Shown here one piece after another: positions 1 through 14,392 of a stretch of DNA of 64,000 nucleotides (position 1 is the stretch's first letter; the number at the start of each line of letters is the position of its first letter). This DNA is from Loxodes magnus (taxonomy: Eukaryota > Ciliophora > Karyorelictea > Loxodida > Loxodidae), in NCBI GenBank assembly GCA_946699065.1, contig CAMPDV010002023.1:1-64000 (forward strand), in the 5' to 3' direction. The position numbers and the translations under genes are program-made. Under the pieces are notes generated by a model. That model did no database searches and was not told the DNA's origin. It worked only from the letters and a program-made list of their open reading frames with translations.

Positions 1-1992
1 CTTTTCCTCCAAAACATCCTCCAATTCCCTTCCTTTCCTCATAGGAAAATATCATGATCACTTTTCCCTAACGTCTACAAATTTTCATATCTAAGCTCAT
101 TCAGTTTAGCTTTTCATATCAAATATCCTATATAGCAGCTTACCTGCCTCTTATAGAATTATGCCATTTACTGAAAATTTCAATATTCCAAAGGGATAAG
201 AAAACACAAAATGAATCTGATACTTAATAAGTTTCATATGCATCTAAATTGATAAAGAGCTTTCAGATTTTTAATTCATATCTTAGCAAAAATTTTACAT
301 CAAGTAACTAAATACGCTTCAGATTTTAGTATTCAACATGAAATAAAACGGAGAGCTACTGATATTAGAAAAGCTAAAGTAAGTTAAAATACTAGAAGCA
401 TAAATAGAAGGATTAAGACATCGAAAAAGACTGAGAAATGCGTTGATCGAATTAGTATAAGCTAACTAAAGGTGCAATCATATAGATATACAATAGTGCT
501 ATGTAATGAAATAAAAAATAAAGACATTCAATTACCCTGAATTAATAACTTTAGAAATTGAATCATTAAGATAAGAATATAGAACTCAAAGAGACTGATA
601 AATACCGTATAGATTGGGTAAAGTATTTTGAGAATTTTAATTTGAAACTGAAAAGTGTAAAGAAGAAACATTTTTCGGAAGTATCAGGCTTTATAAGTAA
701 ATTTGGACTATGAACTATATGAAAGTAATTGATAATCTATTTCTAGAAAGATTTTAAAACTAATGAAACATTTAATGAGTATAGGAGAAATATCCCTTAT
801 AGCATTAACTAATATGATACTGATTTGAAGCTACATCAAGTGGGAAAAGTAAATAAGTAATGCAAAGGATAATGCATTAGCGCCTAATTCTCAATATCAG
901 CAAAGAAAATAATGAAGGATAATAAATTAAATCAGTAAGACTCAGATTAAAAACCTTTTTCTTACGATCTTTGTCTACATCTCTTTGAAATATAAATGTT
1001 GGTTTTAATAGAAAATTCTAATGTCTTTATTTAAAGTATTTCATCATTTAAGAATATATGTAATTAAAGGAAGTTTTAAAATATCTAAATACATTAAAGT
1101 CTAAATGAATATTCTACAAGTATAATAACTAAAATCAGTTTTTAAGCTTAGACAAATTTAGCCTTTTTAGTATTCAAATATCAACTTTCAGATCAATTAA
1201 CAGAAAAGATGCAAGTGTTTAAAAACTTAAATTAGCCTATCTCTTTTAGTCGTCTTGCTAGTGATGAGCTATAAAATTAGATGATATATACAACTTGCTA
1301 ATAGCAGCAATTTAGATGGTTCCTCGACAATACTTTGCACTTATTATCTATATAGTAGTTAGAAATTAAGCTTTTAGTCTAAGTTTTGATGAAATTATAA
1401 GCTTATATTAGTATTTTAATTCTCATGTTTATATTAATTTGAAGATGATTATCTAAGTATAAGGTACTCAAACAGAATGAGTGGAATATTAACTTTGCTT
1501 GTTATATTTTTAATATATTAAAAGGTAAATGTTAGAAATGAAAAAGTAATAAAATAAAGTTTACTATCTAATAATTAAAATATAAACTCATAAAGTTGCA
1601 AATAATACTTAAATAGAGGCTAGTTATTAAGACTCTATACCTATTTATTTTATAATTATTAAACATTATATCACATTTAAATATACTCCAGCTATTTAAA
1701 TAAAATCATCTATTATATGAAATTAAGTTTCCAGTTGCTAAAATTGATAATTGACTGTATTTATAGATGAAGGTATTAAATATAAATCCTTAAATCTATT
1801 TTACCTATGCTGGTTATTTTGCTTGACTGAACTTTATCAAAAATTTAATATGTTTAATCATTTAAATCACTCAAGAGAATTTATTTGACACTTTTAATAT
1901 CTACTTTTTCTTTTATTACTCATCTAGTTAAACAAAATGAAGCGTATGTTAACTATATCAAAATTTATGAATTAATATTTTCTGAACTAAGC
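1..1992. other. AT-rich stretch, no confident gene
   Basis: No recognisable protein motif or RNA gene was found. Around 560-780 on the plus strand one frame reads as fairly natural mixed charged and aromatic residues with TAA/TAG as Gln. There is no homology, no clear start and frequent frame ambiguity, so I do not call a gene. Confidence 0.3.
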
Positions 1993-3111
1993 TCAAATAA
2001 TATCATTTTATGAATGTACATAACATAAGAAAATAGGAGTTTGAAATTGGAATATAAAAAAGTGAGGAATTTGATGAAAAATAAGTTAAAAATATGTATA
2101 AGTGTTCGTAAGCGAATCACTCATATACAGGCTACTAGGTAAAAATAAAATAGAAATAGAAATAGAATTGCCAAGCAAGAAAGCCACATAGTCGGAATCT
2201 TTTTTAATTCCTTCTTCTGAAACTTCTTACTCATTTTCTTCTTCATTATTTTGAAGCAATAAATTAGAGAATATTCTATCACTAAAAAATCATCCTTAAC
2301 TCGACTGAGATATTGATGTGCTTTCTTTGTTGATAATGCTTAGACTGGAAAATGAGCTTTAATTTTATAAAGATTAAGTGCTATTTGCTTTTTTCATTCT
2401 TTCATTTACTTATTCTAGGGGCACAAAGCTACCTTCTACCAAGACTTATTTCTTATAAACTTTTTTCAAACCTGTCAAGTTTTTTTCCTTTGGTTTTTTT
2501 GTTTAACAGTAAGGAATAGACCATTATGAAGTCATAGACTTTTATCAATCTTATGCTTCTTATTATTCCATTGATATTGAGCTTATACTGCCAACTTTTG
2601 CTTATAATTTGCTTTATTTTTATTATTTGAGTGCTTAAACTTTGTTAGCTGACTTTTTTTAATTAATATCTTGAGAGCTACTCGAACTTGACTAGCCTTA
2701 ATTACTTCTTTTATTAGGGGTGGAATCTAAATCCTTTGAAATAAATCTCTTAATTAAGCTGTGTTTATTCATGTTTTTATTTAGACTCTCTAAATTTCCT
2801 ATAAAAGACTGATCTGAATCTTTAAGTTTTTCAGTGATGACCGTTTCGTCAGCATCATACCAATCATCGCAAACTTATCGCATCTTTAAAGGCTAGAAGT
2901 TCGAAGTTTCAACACCTTTGTAACTTTTATATTCCATCTTGCTTTTAAGCTTTTGTTCGCCGTCTTGTTTCTCGTTACTCGTCCATAACCAACACGCCTA
3001 CCCTTATTTACCCATAGAAAGCATATTTTTCTTACCCTCTAACCCCAAACTCTCCTAATTTCTTCTTATATTTATGTGTTTTTGACGTTCATCTGAATCC
3101 TGCTTCCACAT
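1993..3111 (-). CDS. hypothetical Ser/Lys/Gln-rich, mostly disordered protein
   Basis: An ORF of 372 codons begins at ATG 3111, which lies just inside a GC-richer block (2160-3130) that stands out from its surroundings. Read with TAR=Gln and TGA=Trp, the protein starts MWKQDSDERQKH and is hydrophilic: Lys/Glu/Asn-rich, with a serine run near residue 150 and an acidic patch (NNEEENEQEVSEEG) near residue 300. TGA falls in plausible Trp contexts, such as QDWQKS. The last 60 residues or so turn hydrophobic, so the true end may be near 2160 rather than the TGA at 1993. No domain was recognised. It is single on the minus strand with no close partner. The evidence is composition and frame only. Confidence 0.5.
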
Positions 3112-5005
3112 TTTGTCTATAAAATAAAATGCTTAGAGCAATTTAAATCTCATTGAAGGTTTAATTAATTTAATAACATATTAAAAGTCCTTGACTAACT
3201 ATATGCTAAATATGGAGTATAAGTTAAAGGTAATTTAATTATTAAACATTCACATTTTAATAAAAGTATGTTGGTAACTATCACCATAAAGAATGATATC
3301 ATTTTGCCAATAAATAGCTAAGAGAATATTACTAGTATCTAAGTATGACTAAGAGATTTTAATTAGATTTTTATCTTTAAGTATGTAATTTTGAGTTAGT
3401 TATATATTTAAGTGATATTAACTAGAAATTTATTTAAAAGAATATTTAAACAGAGCACTTTTACTAAATTATCCAGAAGCTTCGCTGTAAATCCAAGAGT
3501 TATAAAAGCAATCATAAAAATAATAAATAGTCCTTATGAAAAGCATGACGATTTGAATAACTTTCATTAGCATGAAACTTTTTGCTTGCTATTATTGCAA
3601 ATAAAATATTGGAAAATTATCTTATCAAGCATATGAAAATAAAAAAAATCTTATTATGAATCTAAATACAAATGTGTTGTCTAAATTTATTCTTTTATTT
3701 CTTTTTGTTAATTTTTAAAGTAGAAATGCAAACTTTAATTAATTTCAATAAATGATATCTAAGCTCCTTTTGCATATCTTCTAAGCATCAAATGTATTTC
3801 ACCTGACTTTTATACTTTAAAGCTAATTTTTCGACCAAGATTGCTTATAATTTTTTCTTAATTGTATTGAATATTCACTATATAATAGATTAAGCAGATC
3901 TCTATTTATTACAAGAGAATATTTTATTAAGCTTAATATAAAATAGAGTATCTTTGCTCTTGAATCTTTAGATGAAATATTAGTTCTAGTTGCTATATTT
4001 TTCTTGATATTAAGGTTTAGATTATGATTTAATACAAACATGTATTGTTGGCTTAGGTTTAGTGTATTAAGGCATTTGATTTAAATTTATTGATATGAAT
4101 AACTATGATTAACTGTCTAGCTAGCAAAATTCTATAGAAGATCTTATTAACCACATGTGAAGGTTAATTTCTATTGTAATTTTACTTTAATAAAGAAGAT
4201 TCTTCAAATTTAATGCTTCGATATATCAACCCTTTTAGCAATTTAGGTATTTAAATCTCATATTAAAAGTGAGATAACTTGGTGAGATATGAAAATACCA
4301 CTGACAAGCCTAGACTAAAAAACTAAGTTCTTAACTTTTTATAGAGTAAATTTAAAATTGTTTAAATTTCTTTGTTAGTGATAAGTCTAACAAGATAAAT
4401 GATTTATCCATTTAATTAATAATTTATCACTATAATATAAGACATTATCAAGCTATATTAAAATGTAAGTTTAGCTTATCCTAAAGTTTATGTTGTTTAT
4501 TAAAAGAATAATTATTGCTATATCAGTTACTATTATTTTGCTCTAGTCAATAACTATACCTCCAGAACTGTCATATGATATTGAAATTTACTTAGCTGGT
4601 TCTTAATATTTCCTCTTAAGCTTCCTTCTTATATTAATTGTTTTTGAAATAGGTAATTAGAATAGTAGAATTTAGATATTAGTCTATATATTTCTAACTA
4701 AAAATACTAGTTTAATGATATCTAATAATAGTAGCTTACATTACTAGCTACTTATATAAATACCTTTGTTTAAAGAATCCTTTTTAATTATTAGCTATAT
4801 ATCAGAATTTGTTCTCTATGCAAGCAGATAATTTATCTGCTTTTTTGATACCTTCAATATAGCAATTGCTAGATTTAATACTCTGTTATTTATCAGGCTT
4901 ATTATAATTGCTTTTAATAGTAAATCAGAGCCATTTAATCTATTCCTGATAAATAAAATATTAAAATAGTGATGATGTTGGTCTTAAAGATTCAAGCTGC
5001 TTAGA
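3112..5005. other. AT-rich intergenic stretch
   Basis: I see no motif, RNA gene or repeat. Short open frames here are expected by chance in this base composition. Confidence 0.35.
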
Positions 5006-7912
5006 ATGAAAACTCAGATATGCTAAAAGCAAAATTTGAATAATTTGGAGGATGGGCTCTATAGTGACTCTGAAATTATAGTAACTTATTTAAAAAATTC
5101 TGATACTGATGCTAAATTTTGAAATCCTAGAAAGATGAAAATGAATCTAAGAAAAGTAAATGCTTTTGCTAAAAATGTAGATCTTAGTATCCTAATTGAA
5201 AAATAAAAATAATGGAATAGAAATAAATGGATATGATCATGGTCTCTTATACTAACAAGGCATGAATAATAAAAGGATTAAATGGAAATATATAAGGACT
5301 AGGGAAAAGGCTTATTAGATTAATTTATATAGAATTAGAAGGCTAAAATTAAGAATCTGAAAGGTAAGCAAATTTAAGTTTTATAAAGTCTAAAATTAAC
5401 TTTGAAAATAGCTTCTATCATATATATCAACAGTAGATCTAAATTTTTGCTTGAATAGGTATTAAATAAAATAATTTAATCCTTTAAAAATCTTAAACAA
5501 TCATAAAATTTAGCTATAATAAGAGTAAATCAAATTAAAAAAAGTAAAATATTAAAAATTAGAAATAGAAGCTTGATATGTATAGCAATAGGTTCTAATA
5601 TGAGATTTCCTAGTTATTCTGAAAAAGAGAAGAAATACATTATATAATGGCCCTTTGATATTTCTTTTTAACTTGATATTTAAAGCTACATTAATTGAAA
5701 TTTCAAGAGTTAATTTACATAGTAAAGAATAAATCTAGTTAAATATAATAAAGGGTCTATATGTGTATTATCTAGATTCTTCTAATTAAATTATTATAAA
5801 GTAAATAACAGGAGACTAAGCTACTAGTCTTATAAAATATCTACAATCTAATTTCTATATTTTGGTTAACAATTATTTACTATAAAGGATATATAAAAAG
5901 GTTAAGTTACCATTTGCTTATTTCATTATAAAAGGATAATAAATATAGCTATTAAGCTTTGCTTTATATAAAAAAGGCTAAGTTTATAAGAACATCAAGT
6001 TGCAGTAATTCAATTATAAAAATCATATTTCAAATATTTTAGTAGGAGGATTGGCTGCTTAGAAATAATAAAAGGAACTTTCTCATACACTCCTTCTTCT
6101 TATAGAGGAGAATTAGGAGATTTCATAAAAAATAAATCTTAAAATATGTTTGGAAATGATCCCTACTAACTGACTTTCTTTAATTACGATGCTGCTCTTC
6201 TAATAGGGAATGTTATAAATTATTAAAAACAGGATAAAATTACCTTGACTACTCTAGTACAAGCAATGCCTTAAGAACTAGATAAATATTGGGATGCTAA
6301 AGAAAAATATAAATAAAAAAACTAAAATGATCCAGATCTTAAATTTTATGATATAATAAACATAAAAAATTATAACTAAAAAAGACTTTAAAAAACTAGA
6401 AGATAGGAACATTCTGTGCAGCATGTCCTGTTATATAATAGCTTGAAAAGTAAATAATATGAGGAGATGGAACTACAACAATTACTAAAGACTATATAGA
6501 AGATATATAATATAGTTTTAGAAAAAGAGATATTCAACTTTTAAAAAGGAGAAGATTTAGTTTATATAAAAAACTCAATCTGAGTCTTTATATTGGGTAT
6601 TTACTAATAATAAGTTATAGAAGTTGGAGAAACTTAGAAATAGAAGAGATTAAAGAAAATAAATATATGACTTTTTCTGATGGACTGCAATTTGTTCTAT
6701 TTATTATTTAACAATGCTAGTTTCTTTCTGTTGGTCCAAGCTTGCCAAATGTTAGTGAAGATTTGTGAAAAAATTTAAATTCTAAAGTTTGATTTCAACT
6801 AGCTTAAATATATAAGAGCTATATAATTCAGTCAGGTATTTTATTTTGTTATTTTTATTTCAGTCACATGAATCGCTATGCTTATATGAATATTTCTAAA
6901 GTTAGAAGTATGATGGAACATATAGTCATAAAATGAATAACTTAAATTTCATTTTATGTTTTACCTATTCTAAGCTAGGTCAGCTTAGTACAAGTTATTT
7001 TTACTATAAGTGATGTTTATAATTGTATAGAAGCAATAGATTTTGATAAGAGAGTAAGATTAAAATTCAATGAAAGTTTTTACAACGAGAATACTACATT
7101 CTATGCTGGCGAGATGATCACCAGACTTACTAATTCGGGAACCTTTTCTCATTTTTCTTTATAATTTCTATCACCTTTTTTAAACCTTTAATATAACAGT
7201 TTTGACTGGAAACTGTAATTAGATAATCTATTAACCACACATCTCTTTAAAATTTTTTCCAAGTAGTTGCAACATTGCTCAACTAATCTTTAGTTGATTT
7301 TAATAAGAAATTTCTTTCATTAGTATATACTATAACTTTTATTTTTCTATATCCTGTCATATAAACTAAAGTCTTGTAACTATGGAATACTAAACTGTCT
7401 TTAGTTTAGCTGCTTCGCTCTCGTGATTTGGTCTAGTTTCCTCTCAACTTTGCGCTTTTTTATTGAGGGTTAAGATTAACTAACCTGAATTTTATTGCTA
7501 TTTTCTGGATGATTTTGTATTATAGTGATTACTCAGTTAGTTCTATATAAGTGATTTGATAAAAATATTAATTTATTATAAAATAGCTATCAATACTCGA
7601 AACAGTATCCAAGATTTAAGCTCTCAAGAATAAGATATAGCATCTTAGAAGATGAACAATAATTCAGAAAATTAGTCGAGTGTACTAAAGCTAAGCAAAG
7701 TTAATCATAATACCCACAGCTAAGTGTATATAAAGAAGGGTGAAGATAATTTAAGTTAGAGCATAACAATCGACAAAAATTAAAGCAGCAAAATTTTTCT
7801 AATATAGATCATTCATTAAAGTCGAAAGATTTGAAGAATCAGACTATCAGAATTTTAAACCTGTTTGTCATAAATAGCTGACACTGGATGTTGTAAGATC
7901 TCCTAGATGTGA
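5006..7912 (+). CDS. hypothetical large protein with hydrophobic C-terminal half (likely multi-pass membrane)
   Basis: ATG 5006 and the TGA at 7910-7912 are in one frame (968 codons), and natural protein text appears at intervals all along it. Residues 1-200 are hydrophilic (start MKTQICQKQNLNNLEDG). The middle part contains GTFSYTPSSYRGELGDFIKN and a Gln-rich helical stretch. From about residue 515 there are repeated hydrophobic segments, for example FYFVIFISVTWIAMLIWIF and VFSLAASLSWFGLVSSQL, suggesting six or more membrane passes. The last 110 residues are polar and Ser/Asn-rich. TGA occurs several times inside and reads well as Trp. Earlier TGA codons at 6581 and 6668 could be the real stop if the downstream part is not coding. 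The family was not recognised; a channel or transporter would fit the pattern but is only a guess. Confidence 0.45.
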
Positions 7913-10900
7913 ATATTCATTTACTCTTAGTTTAAGCTTTTATATTTTAATAGCTTTGGATAAGTTTTCTATATACTAGCAAATTATAAAGAAACTATAC
8001 AAAATTTCCATTTATAAAATAAAGGAAAAAAAGATAAAAACAATTAAAAGGATTAATAAAGCATTAAAGAGCTTTTAGTCTCTATTTAATCCTCTTTTTA
8101 TTTGTTTAGTTATAAGACTAAAATATAAAGTTAATAATATGAAATTTAAGCATATTAATTAAAAATTACTCATATGCATAGAATTAAAATTTACCTTCTA
8201 AATAAAAGCAAGGAGATAAAAAATAATACACTTGTATAAATTAAATAAAAATCCAATTTTCACATATTGATAGTTAATTGTTTATGTCTTACAAATGTGG
8301 AAAACTTTTAAGGTAATATCATTATATTTAGATTAATAATAAAAAAATCTAAAGATAATAAAATAGATTAGAGTATTATTTAAATAAACTTTTAATTTTA
8401 GTTTTTTAAAAAAAGAACTGCTATAAAGTAAATAAAAGTGAAATAAAAAGAAATAAATTTAAAAAATTTAGAAAGAGCTGTCTATTTTTTCAATTTATAT
8501 TTAAAAGGAAAGATGATGCAATTTTTTAAGTTAAAGACATAAATTAAATTAATATTTCATAACTAAAAAGGAAAATAAATTTAGTTTAGCTATAAAAATT
8601 ATTCTAAATGTAAAGTATTATTAAGGCATTTAGCTATTAAAATCATAAAATTTTAAATGGAGCTATTATTTAAATTACTCTGGAGTTAAATCTAAAAGAT
8701 GCTTAAAGTAAGAATGATTATTGTTTTATAAATTTTTTATTTTTAGGAAATAATTAACTTAGAAAGCAATTTATTAGTTTCAAAGGTTTATCATCAATTA
8801 ATATAAAAATCATTGTAAAAACCTTATAAAATTTATATAGCTCTATTTCAAGAAATTTTAATAGATAACTATTAAAAATATGATTTCATCAAACTCTAAA
8901 TTTAGGCATTCAAATGACTTGAGCTTAACCGAAATTTTTACCTCAGAAAAGGCATTAGTGCAAAATATTTAACTTAAAGAGACATATAAAATTTATTTTT
9001 TTATTATCATATTTGAAATAAAAAGACTTATAGCCAGTGTACTCTATGATTTTTTAATATTTTAATAAATTTAACATAATTCATAAAAATGATTTTCTTT
9101 TATTACATTTCGAAGTTGCAAGATAAAATAAAAATATAATGAATAAAAATCTTTTAAATTTGAAGTGATATATTGATATATACTAAATCTTTTTCGAAAT
9201 TAATATCTTTTAATAAAAATTTTAGATAAAAATAAGGAGAAATTTCTTAAACTTTTGTAAATTTTTAGGATCTCTTTTATGCACTTAATTTCAATTTAGT
9301 TTTCTTTAATCTTAAATAAGTTATTTTTGATTTGGATATGCTTTTAAGAATTGGTTTATCTATTTCTTCTTTATTATTTTTATTAAATTATTTTTATGAT
9401 TTAAGTTTATTAATTCAAAATAATATCAAATTATATATCTTTTAAGCTATTTTTAGCTGAATTAATATTAATAAATTCTTAAGAATAAGCATGATTAAAT
9501 TAAATTTTAATTATTTACTTAATTTATATCTAATTAATTTAAACATAATCTCAAAATAATTAATTAATAAAATGATAATTAATACTTGCCTGTTATTTTT
9601 ATTGATAATGGTGGTTATGAAGTTAAACTTGATTCTTATTAATTATGATTATAAAATAAATAAAAGGTATTTAATTATATTATTCTAGTAAGATAAAATA
9701 TGTTGTCTTATCTTATTTAGTAGAACTTAGTAGTTATTAAAGGGTTTTTAATATAAAAGGAATAATAATTTTAAATATAGTAGTATTATTCAGAAAATAA
9801 TAGTTATAATTTAAAATATTTGGATCTAAGAACTTATTTATAGTAATAATAATTATAATTTCAGGTTATTTTTACAAGTAAAGAAGAAATAAAAGTTTTA
9901 AACGTAATTTTGGATTTATAAGTTGAGATTAACTTTTGGGTTTTAAAATTGTGGAGATGATTGATTTCTGATTTAAGAGGTAGGACAAATGATTTTAGTA
10001 TTAATTAGAAGGTATTAAGATACATTTATTTATAATTAATAATTTGAAAGAGATTTCTTAGAGTTTATATATCTAATGGTATATTGTTGCAGTCAGTTGC
10101 ATTATTTATATTTTTAGGTATGATACATTCTAATATTAATTAGTTAATGCTTTATAGTTATAACTGCCATATATTTTTATGCTTAGTTATATATAAAACT
10201 CCTAATGTTGATTCTAGATTTGATATTAATAGATTAATTATAAAAGTATTAAAACATTAAAATTTTAATTAAAAATAGCTTAAATAAAAGAATTTTAATT
10301 AACCTTTAAAGAGATAACTAATTTAGATCAGCAAATTAAATTACTAATTTTAATAAATTATTATTAATAAAACTTAGAGAATAGAGATAGTATAACTTAG
10401 ACTAAAATAGGGAACTATAAGTTAATAAATCCCACTAAAATATGAGAATATTAGAATAAAAAATTAAATTTAAAATAAATATTTAATTGGAAGTATTAAC
10501 CAATAGCTTTTAATTTTAAAAGTATCTATTTATTATATTTTAATATTTATTTGCATTAGTAGAATATTATTATGATTGAAGGAACATTATTAGTCAAAAC
10601 TATATAAAAGTATTAGATATAAATTGTAGAAATTATTTAAGAAATATAATTTATGAAAGCCAATAAAAAGCTATCAAATACTTATGAATCTGGTAAAATA
10701 AAAGTAGAACAAAAAAGATTTTGGTAAAATTCTATACTTTTTTGCTTAAATTTAGATATTTATTTTTAAAGAAATTTCTTTAAATTTTGCTATATAGAAG
10801 TAAAAGTTAAATTGAATGCTGCTTTTATATAAAAATTAAATTTTTCAGCATTAAAGTTTATGAAAAATTAGCTTTAGTTAAGTTGATTTTAGAGTATTGA

Positions 10901-13900
10901 ATTAATAAAAGAGAATAAATAATAAAGATATTAGAGTTATAGCCTTATTGGTATATTATAAAAATTAAATTAAGCATTAAAAGAATGATTTAAGCTTTTA
11001 ATATACTTAAATAATAAAGAAACTTATAAAAAAGTTTTAAAGGAAAGGATAAAAATATAAAATAAAATAGATTTATTATCAATTAAGAATTTCCTTTAAA
11101 AAAGAAAAACATATAAATATTTAGCTAGGATATTTAATATTAATTCTATTATTTAATATTTAATAATCCTTTCATAATAAAAAGGAAATACGAAGTTGTT
11201 TTATAATAAAGTAAATTGCTTTAAGTTATTAAATTTAAATTTATTCTTATGAAACTAAGTTTATTAAGATATTTAATTATTTAGATAGCTAAAATATTTA
11301 TTAGAGGCACTAACTAAAATTAATTTTTTATAGTAATAGCAAATTTTAAAGTATTAGTAAAAAAGAATGATAGATTCATAGAAATATATTAATATAGATA
11401 TTTCGTATTTAAGATTAATAAATACTCATGCTAAATTTAAAATAGCTTAGTTATAAAGATTCTTCATATATTAAAATATAATTATAGCTAAATTCAATTT
11501 TATCATTATTTCTGAGTTTCTAAAAATATCAAACTTTATTTGTACTATAAATAATTGATAAGCCAAGCATAATAACTATTTAAAGATACTCAAGGATATT
11601 TTCTCTTCAGTAACATAATTATATAGAAAAATTTAGTTAAATATACAAATATTATAGAACTTCCTTGCTATTTAATATAAAAATTCTTAGTAAATAAATA
11701 TCTAATATTTTAATTCCATAAACTTAAAATGTGTTATATCTAAATAGGGTTATCATTTTATTTGTCTCTCTATCTAAAAAAACAATTTATCTAAAAATTA
11801 ATTAATTTTTATGTGGGAAATTTAGATTAAGATTTAGAAATGAATGCTAAGCTTTAAAGATTGAATATATAAGCATTCTAAAGCTAAAAATTAAATATTT
11901 AAGTAATATTTATAAAATAGTATAATTTCTACTCTTAAAGATCTATTTAATATGCTATAAGATTTTTATTAAATTTTTATATAAGCTATATAGTTAAAAA
12001 TATAAGTCTTTATTTCATTATAATAAAAGCATATTTATCTCTTTCTCACCTTATGTATTTTCATTGATAATTGAATGACTTATTTATTAAAGATATATAA
12101 TTAATTATATCATCTTTTAGCTTTTAAATTAAAGAAGATACTTAGTTTATAGCAATTGAATAGATTTCTCAATAATAGGAAATTAATCTTTAAAATGTAG
12201 ATGCAATGATTCTAAATTTTAATTATGATATAATATACTATTTTATATATATACTTTAGCTTTATTCTTTAGGATAATTATTATGGAAGAGGAAGAATAA
12301 AGAAATAAGTAACGCATTCACTTTAGCTTCTTTTTATATTTTTCTATATCATAAGATGATCATTATTACATTTCCTGCTGCTTCTGTATCTTAGAACCAA
12401 AATTTAGTTTTTAATTTTAAAGATAATTTATGGAAGCAAATTTTATTAAAAGGCAGGTATAGTAATATAATAAATTATAAGCTATAAATAAAGATAATTA
12501 CAATTTATTAATTATTTAAATGAGAGATAAACCATAAATATTTTTATTTACCTTATACATTTTATTCCAAAATTTAAAAGTTAACTAAACTTAAAGAAAT
12601 TAAAACTTATGTAATTGCAATACTCTAAGATTACCTTTGTAATATTTTCACAAATGTTATGTAACTTCCTCTGTAGTAGTAGCTTATCTAAATTAATAGA
12701 TAATTATAAATAATTTTTAGATTTATCTTTAATTTTAAGAAGATGAGAAAAGTTTCTTAATTAGCTTTTAAATGATTTAATAAATGTATTTAACTAGTTT
12801 AATCTAGTTGCTTTCATCCTGTTATTAAATTAATTTTAAATTCCTTATAATTAATTTTAGGGTTCTATTTTAGTTGTAGTAAGTCTCTTAATTATTTGAT
12901 AAATAGTATAATATTTATCCTAATAGAAATCCCTTATGTCTTAATAATTAGTTATATTTAGTGTTTTATATACAAATAATTATTTTTAATATTAAATGAT
13001 ATATAAAGTATCTTGATGAATGACTGTTTATTGCTATTCCTCTGCTTTTTAATACTAAAACTATTAAATTTATTTTATACTCTTAAGATCTATTTTATTT
13101 ACTTCTATTTTAGCTATTTTATTTTAGCTTAAATCAAATTATTTACTAATTTATGGTATGCTTTTGAAAAGCTAAATTGACAAGTATAAATTAAAAAAAG
13201 GTTAGGTAAGGAAAGGTGGGTTTATTTAGCTAAAGTGTTGAATATAAATTTGAGTAAATTGAATTAAAGTTAGAAGCATCTAAATACTTAGAGTTGATAT
13301 TAAAATAATTGATAAACTTATTTTCAAATTAATCCTTAAAGTTTAATACTTTTCAATTATGGTTCTAAAAGAAATATTTGTAAGTAGCTATTACTTAAAA
13401 TAATAAAAGCTAAATATAAGTATCTAAGCAATATATTTATTCCTTATATTTATTAATCACTTTTCTAGTTTTGATTCTACTTAATCCCTTGTTACTTATT
13501 TATCTATATTTAGCTTAAATTTTAGATTTAAATGTATACATTCTCTGTCTTATAACTAGGAATGGTTATTTACATAATTAATAGTTTAAGTATAGTATAG
13601 CTAGTTTTAATAATAAGTAGCCTTTAATAGTTAAAGGTATTTACTTAATAGCTTTTATATATTATTTATATTAAAATCATTTAATAGAGCTAAGCTATTT
13701 AGTAGCTATAAGGGATATTACCAAATAATACTAATATCATTAGTACTTTTTAAATCAATACTTATTTAAACCTTTTAATATCATAATTGCATTTCAACTT
13801 CTATACTTTACCACTACATCAATATTAATCAAAAATAACCAGGATACTAAAAAAGGCCTGCTATGGAAATATGCTGGAGCAATGTAATAATTTTATTAAA

Positions 13901-14392
13901 GAAAAGGAAAAGTTTAAGTAGTCTCTAAGCTTTTGATTTAGTTAGACAGTATAAAATATATAAATGCTAATACTTTAAATAAAATAATTCTTATATAAGC
14001 ATCTCTAATATAACAATTACTAAATTAGAAAATTATTTCTTTAAGATGCTATCAAGAAAGAGTATTAAATAGCTATTGCTTGATAAAATTATAACCTAGA
14101 AGTATTAGACTATTATTATATTAAAAGAGTCTAATCAATTTAAATCACTTTTATAGAGGTAAACCTTAGTAATATTAGAACTAAATAACTAAATAATTTA
14201 ACTACATAACTTTAGTATCAAATAATAGCTATAAAACCATTAAATTAACTAAGCCATTATAAAGTAAAATAATCCTAGTTATTATATTATTTATCTAAAC
14301 CTTTATAATTAATAAGCTTTATTTACTAAATTACCCTAAATTAAACTTCTCTATTTCAAATCTTCTTCATAGAAAAAAGAAAGCACAAAGAA
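7913..14392. other. 6.5-kb extremely AT-rich gene-free stretch
   Basis: Long runs consist almost only of A and T, with scattered short TAATAAT-type repetition. I found no convincing coding text in either strand, no tRNA-like fold and no transposon motif. It may be intergenic or decayed sequence. Confidence 0.4.
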
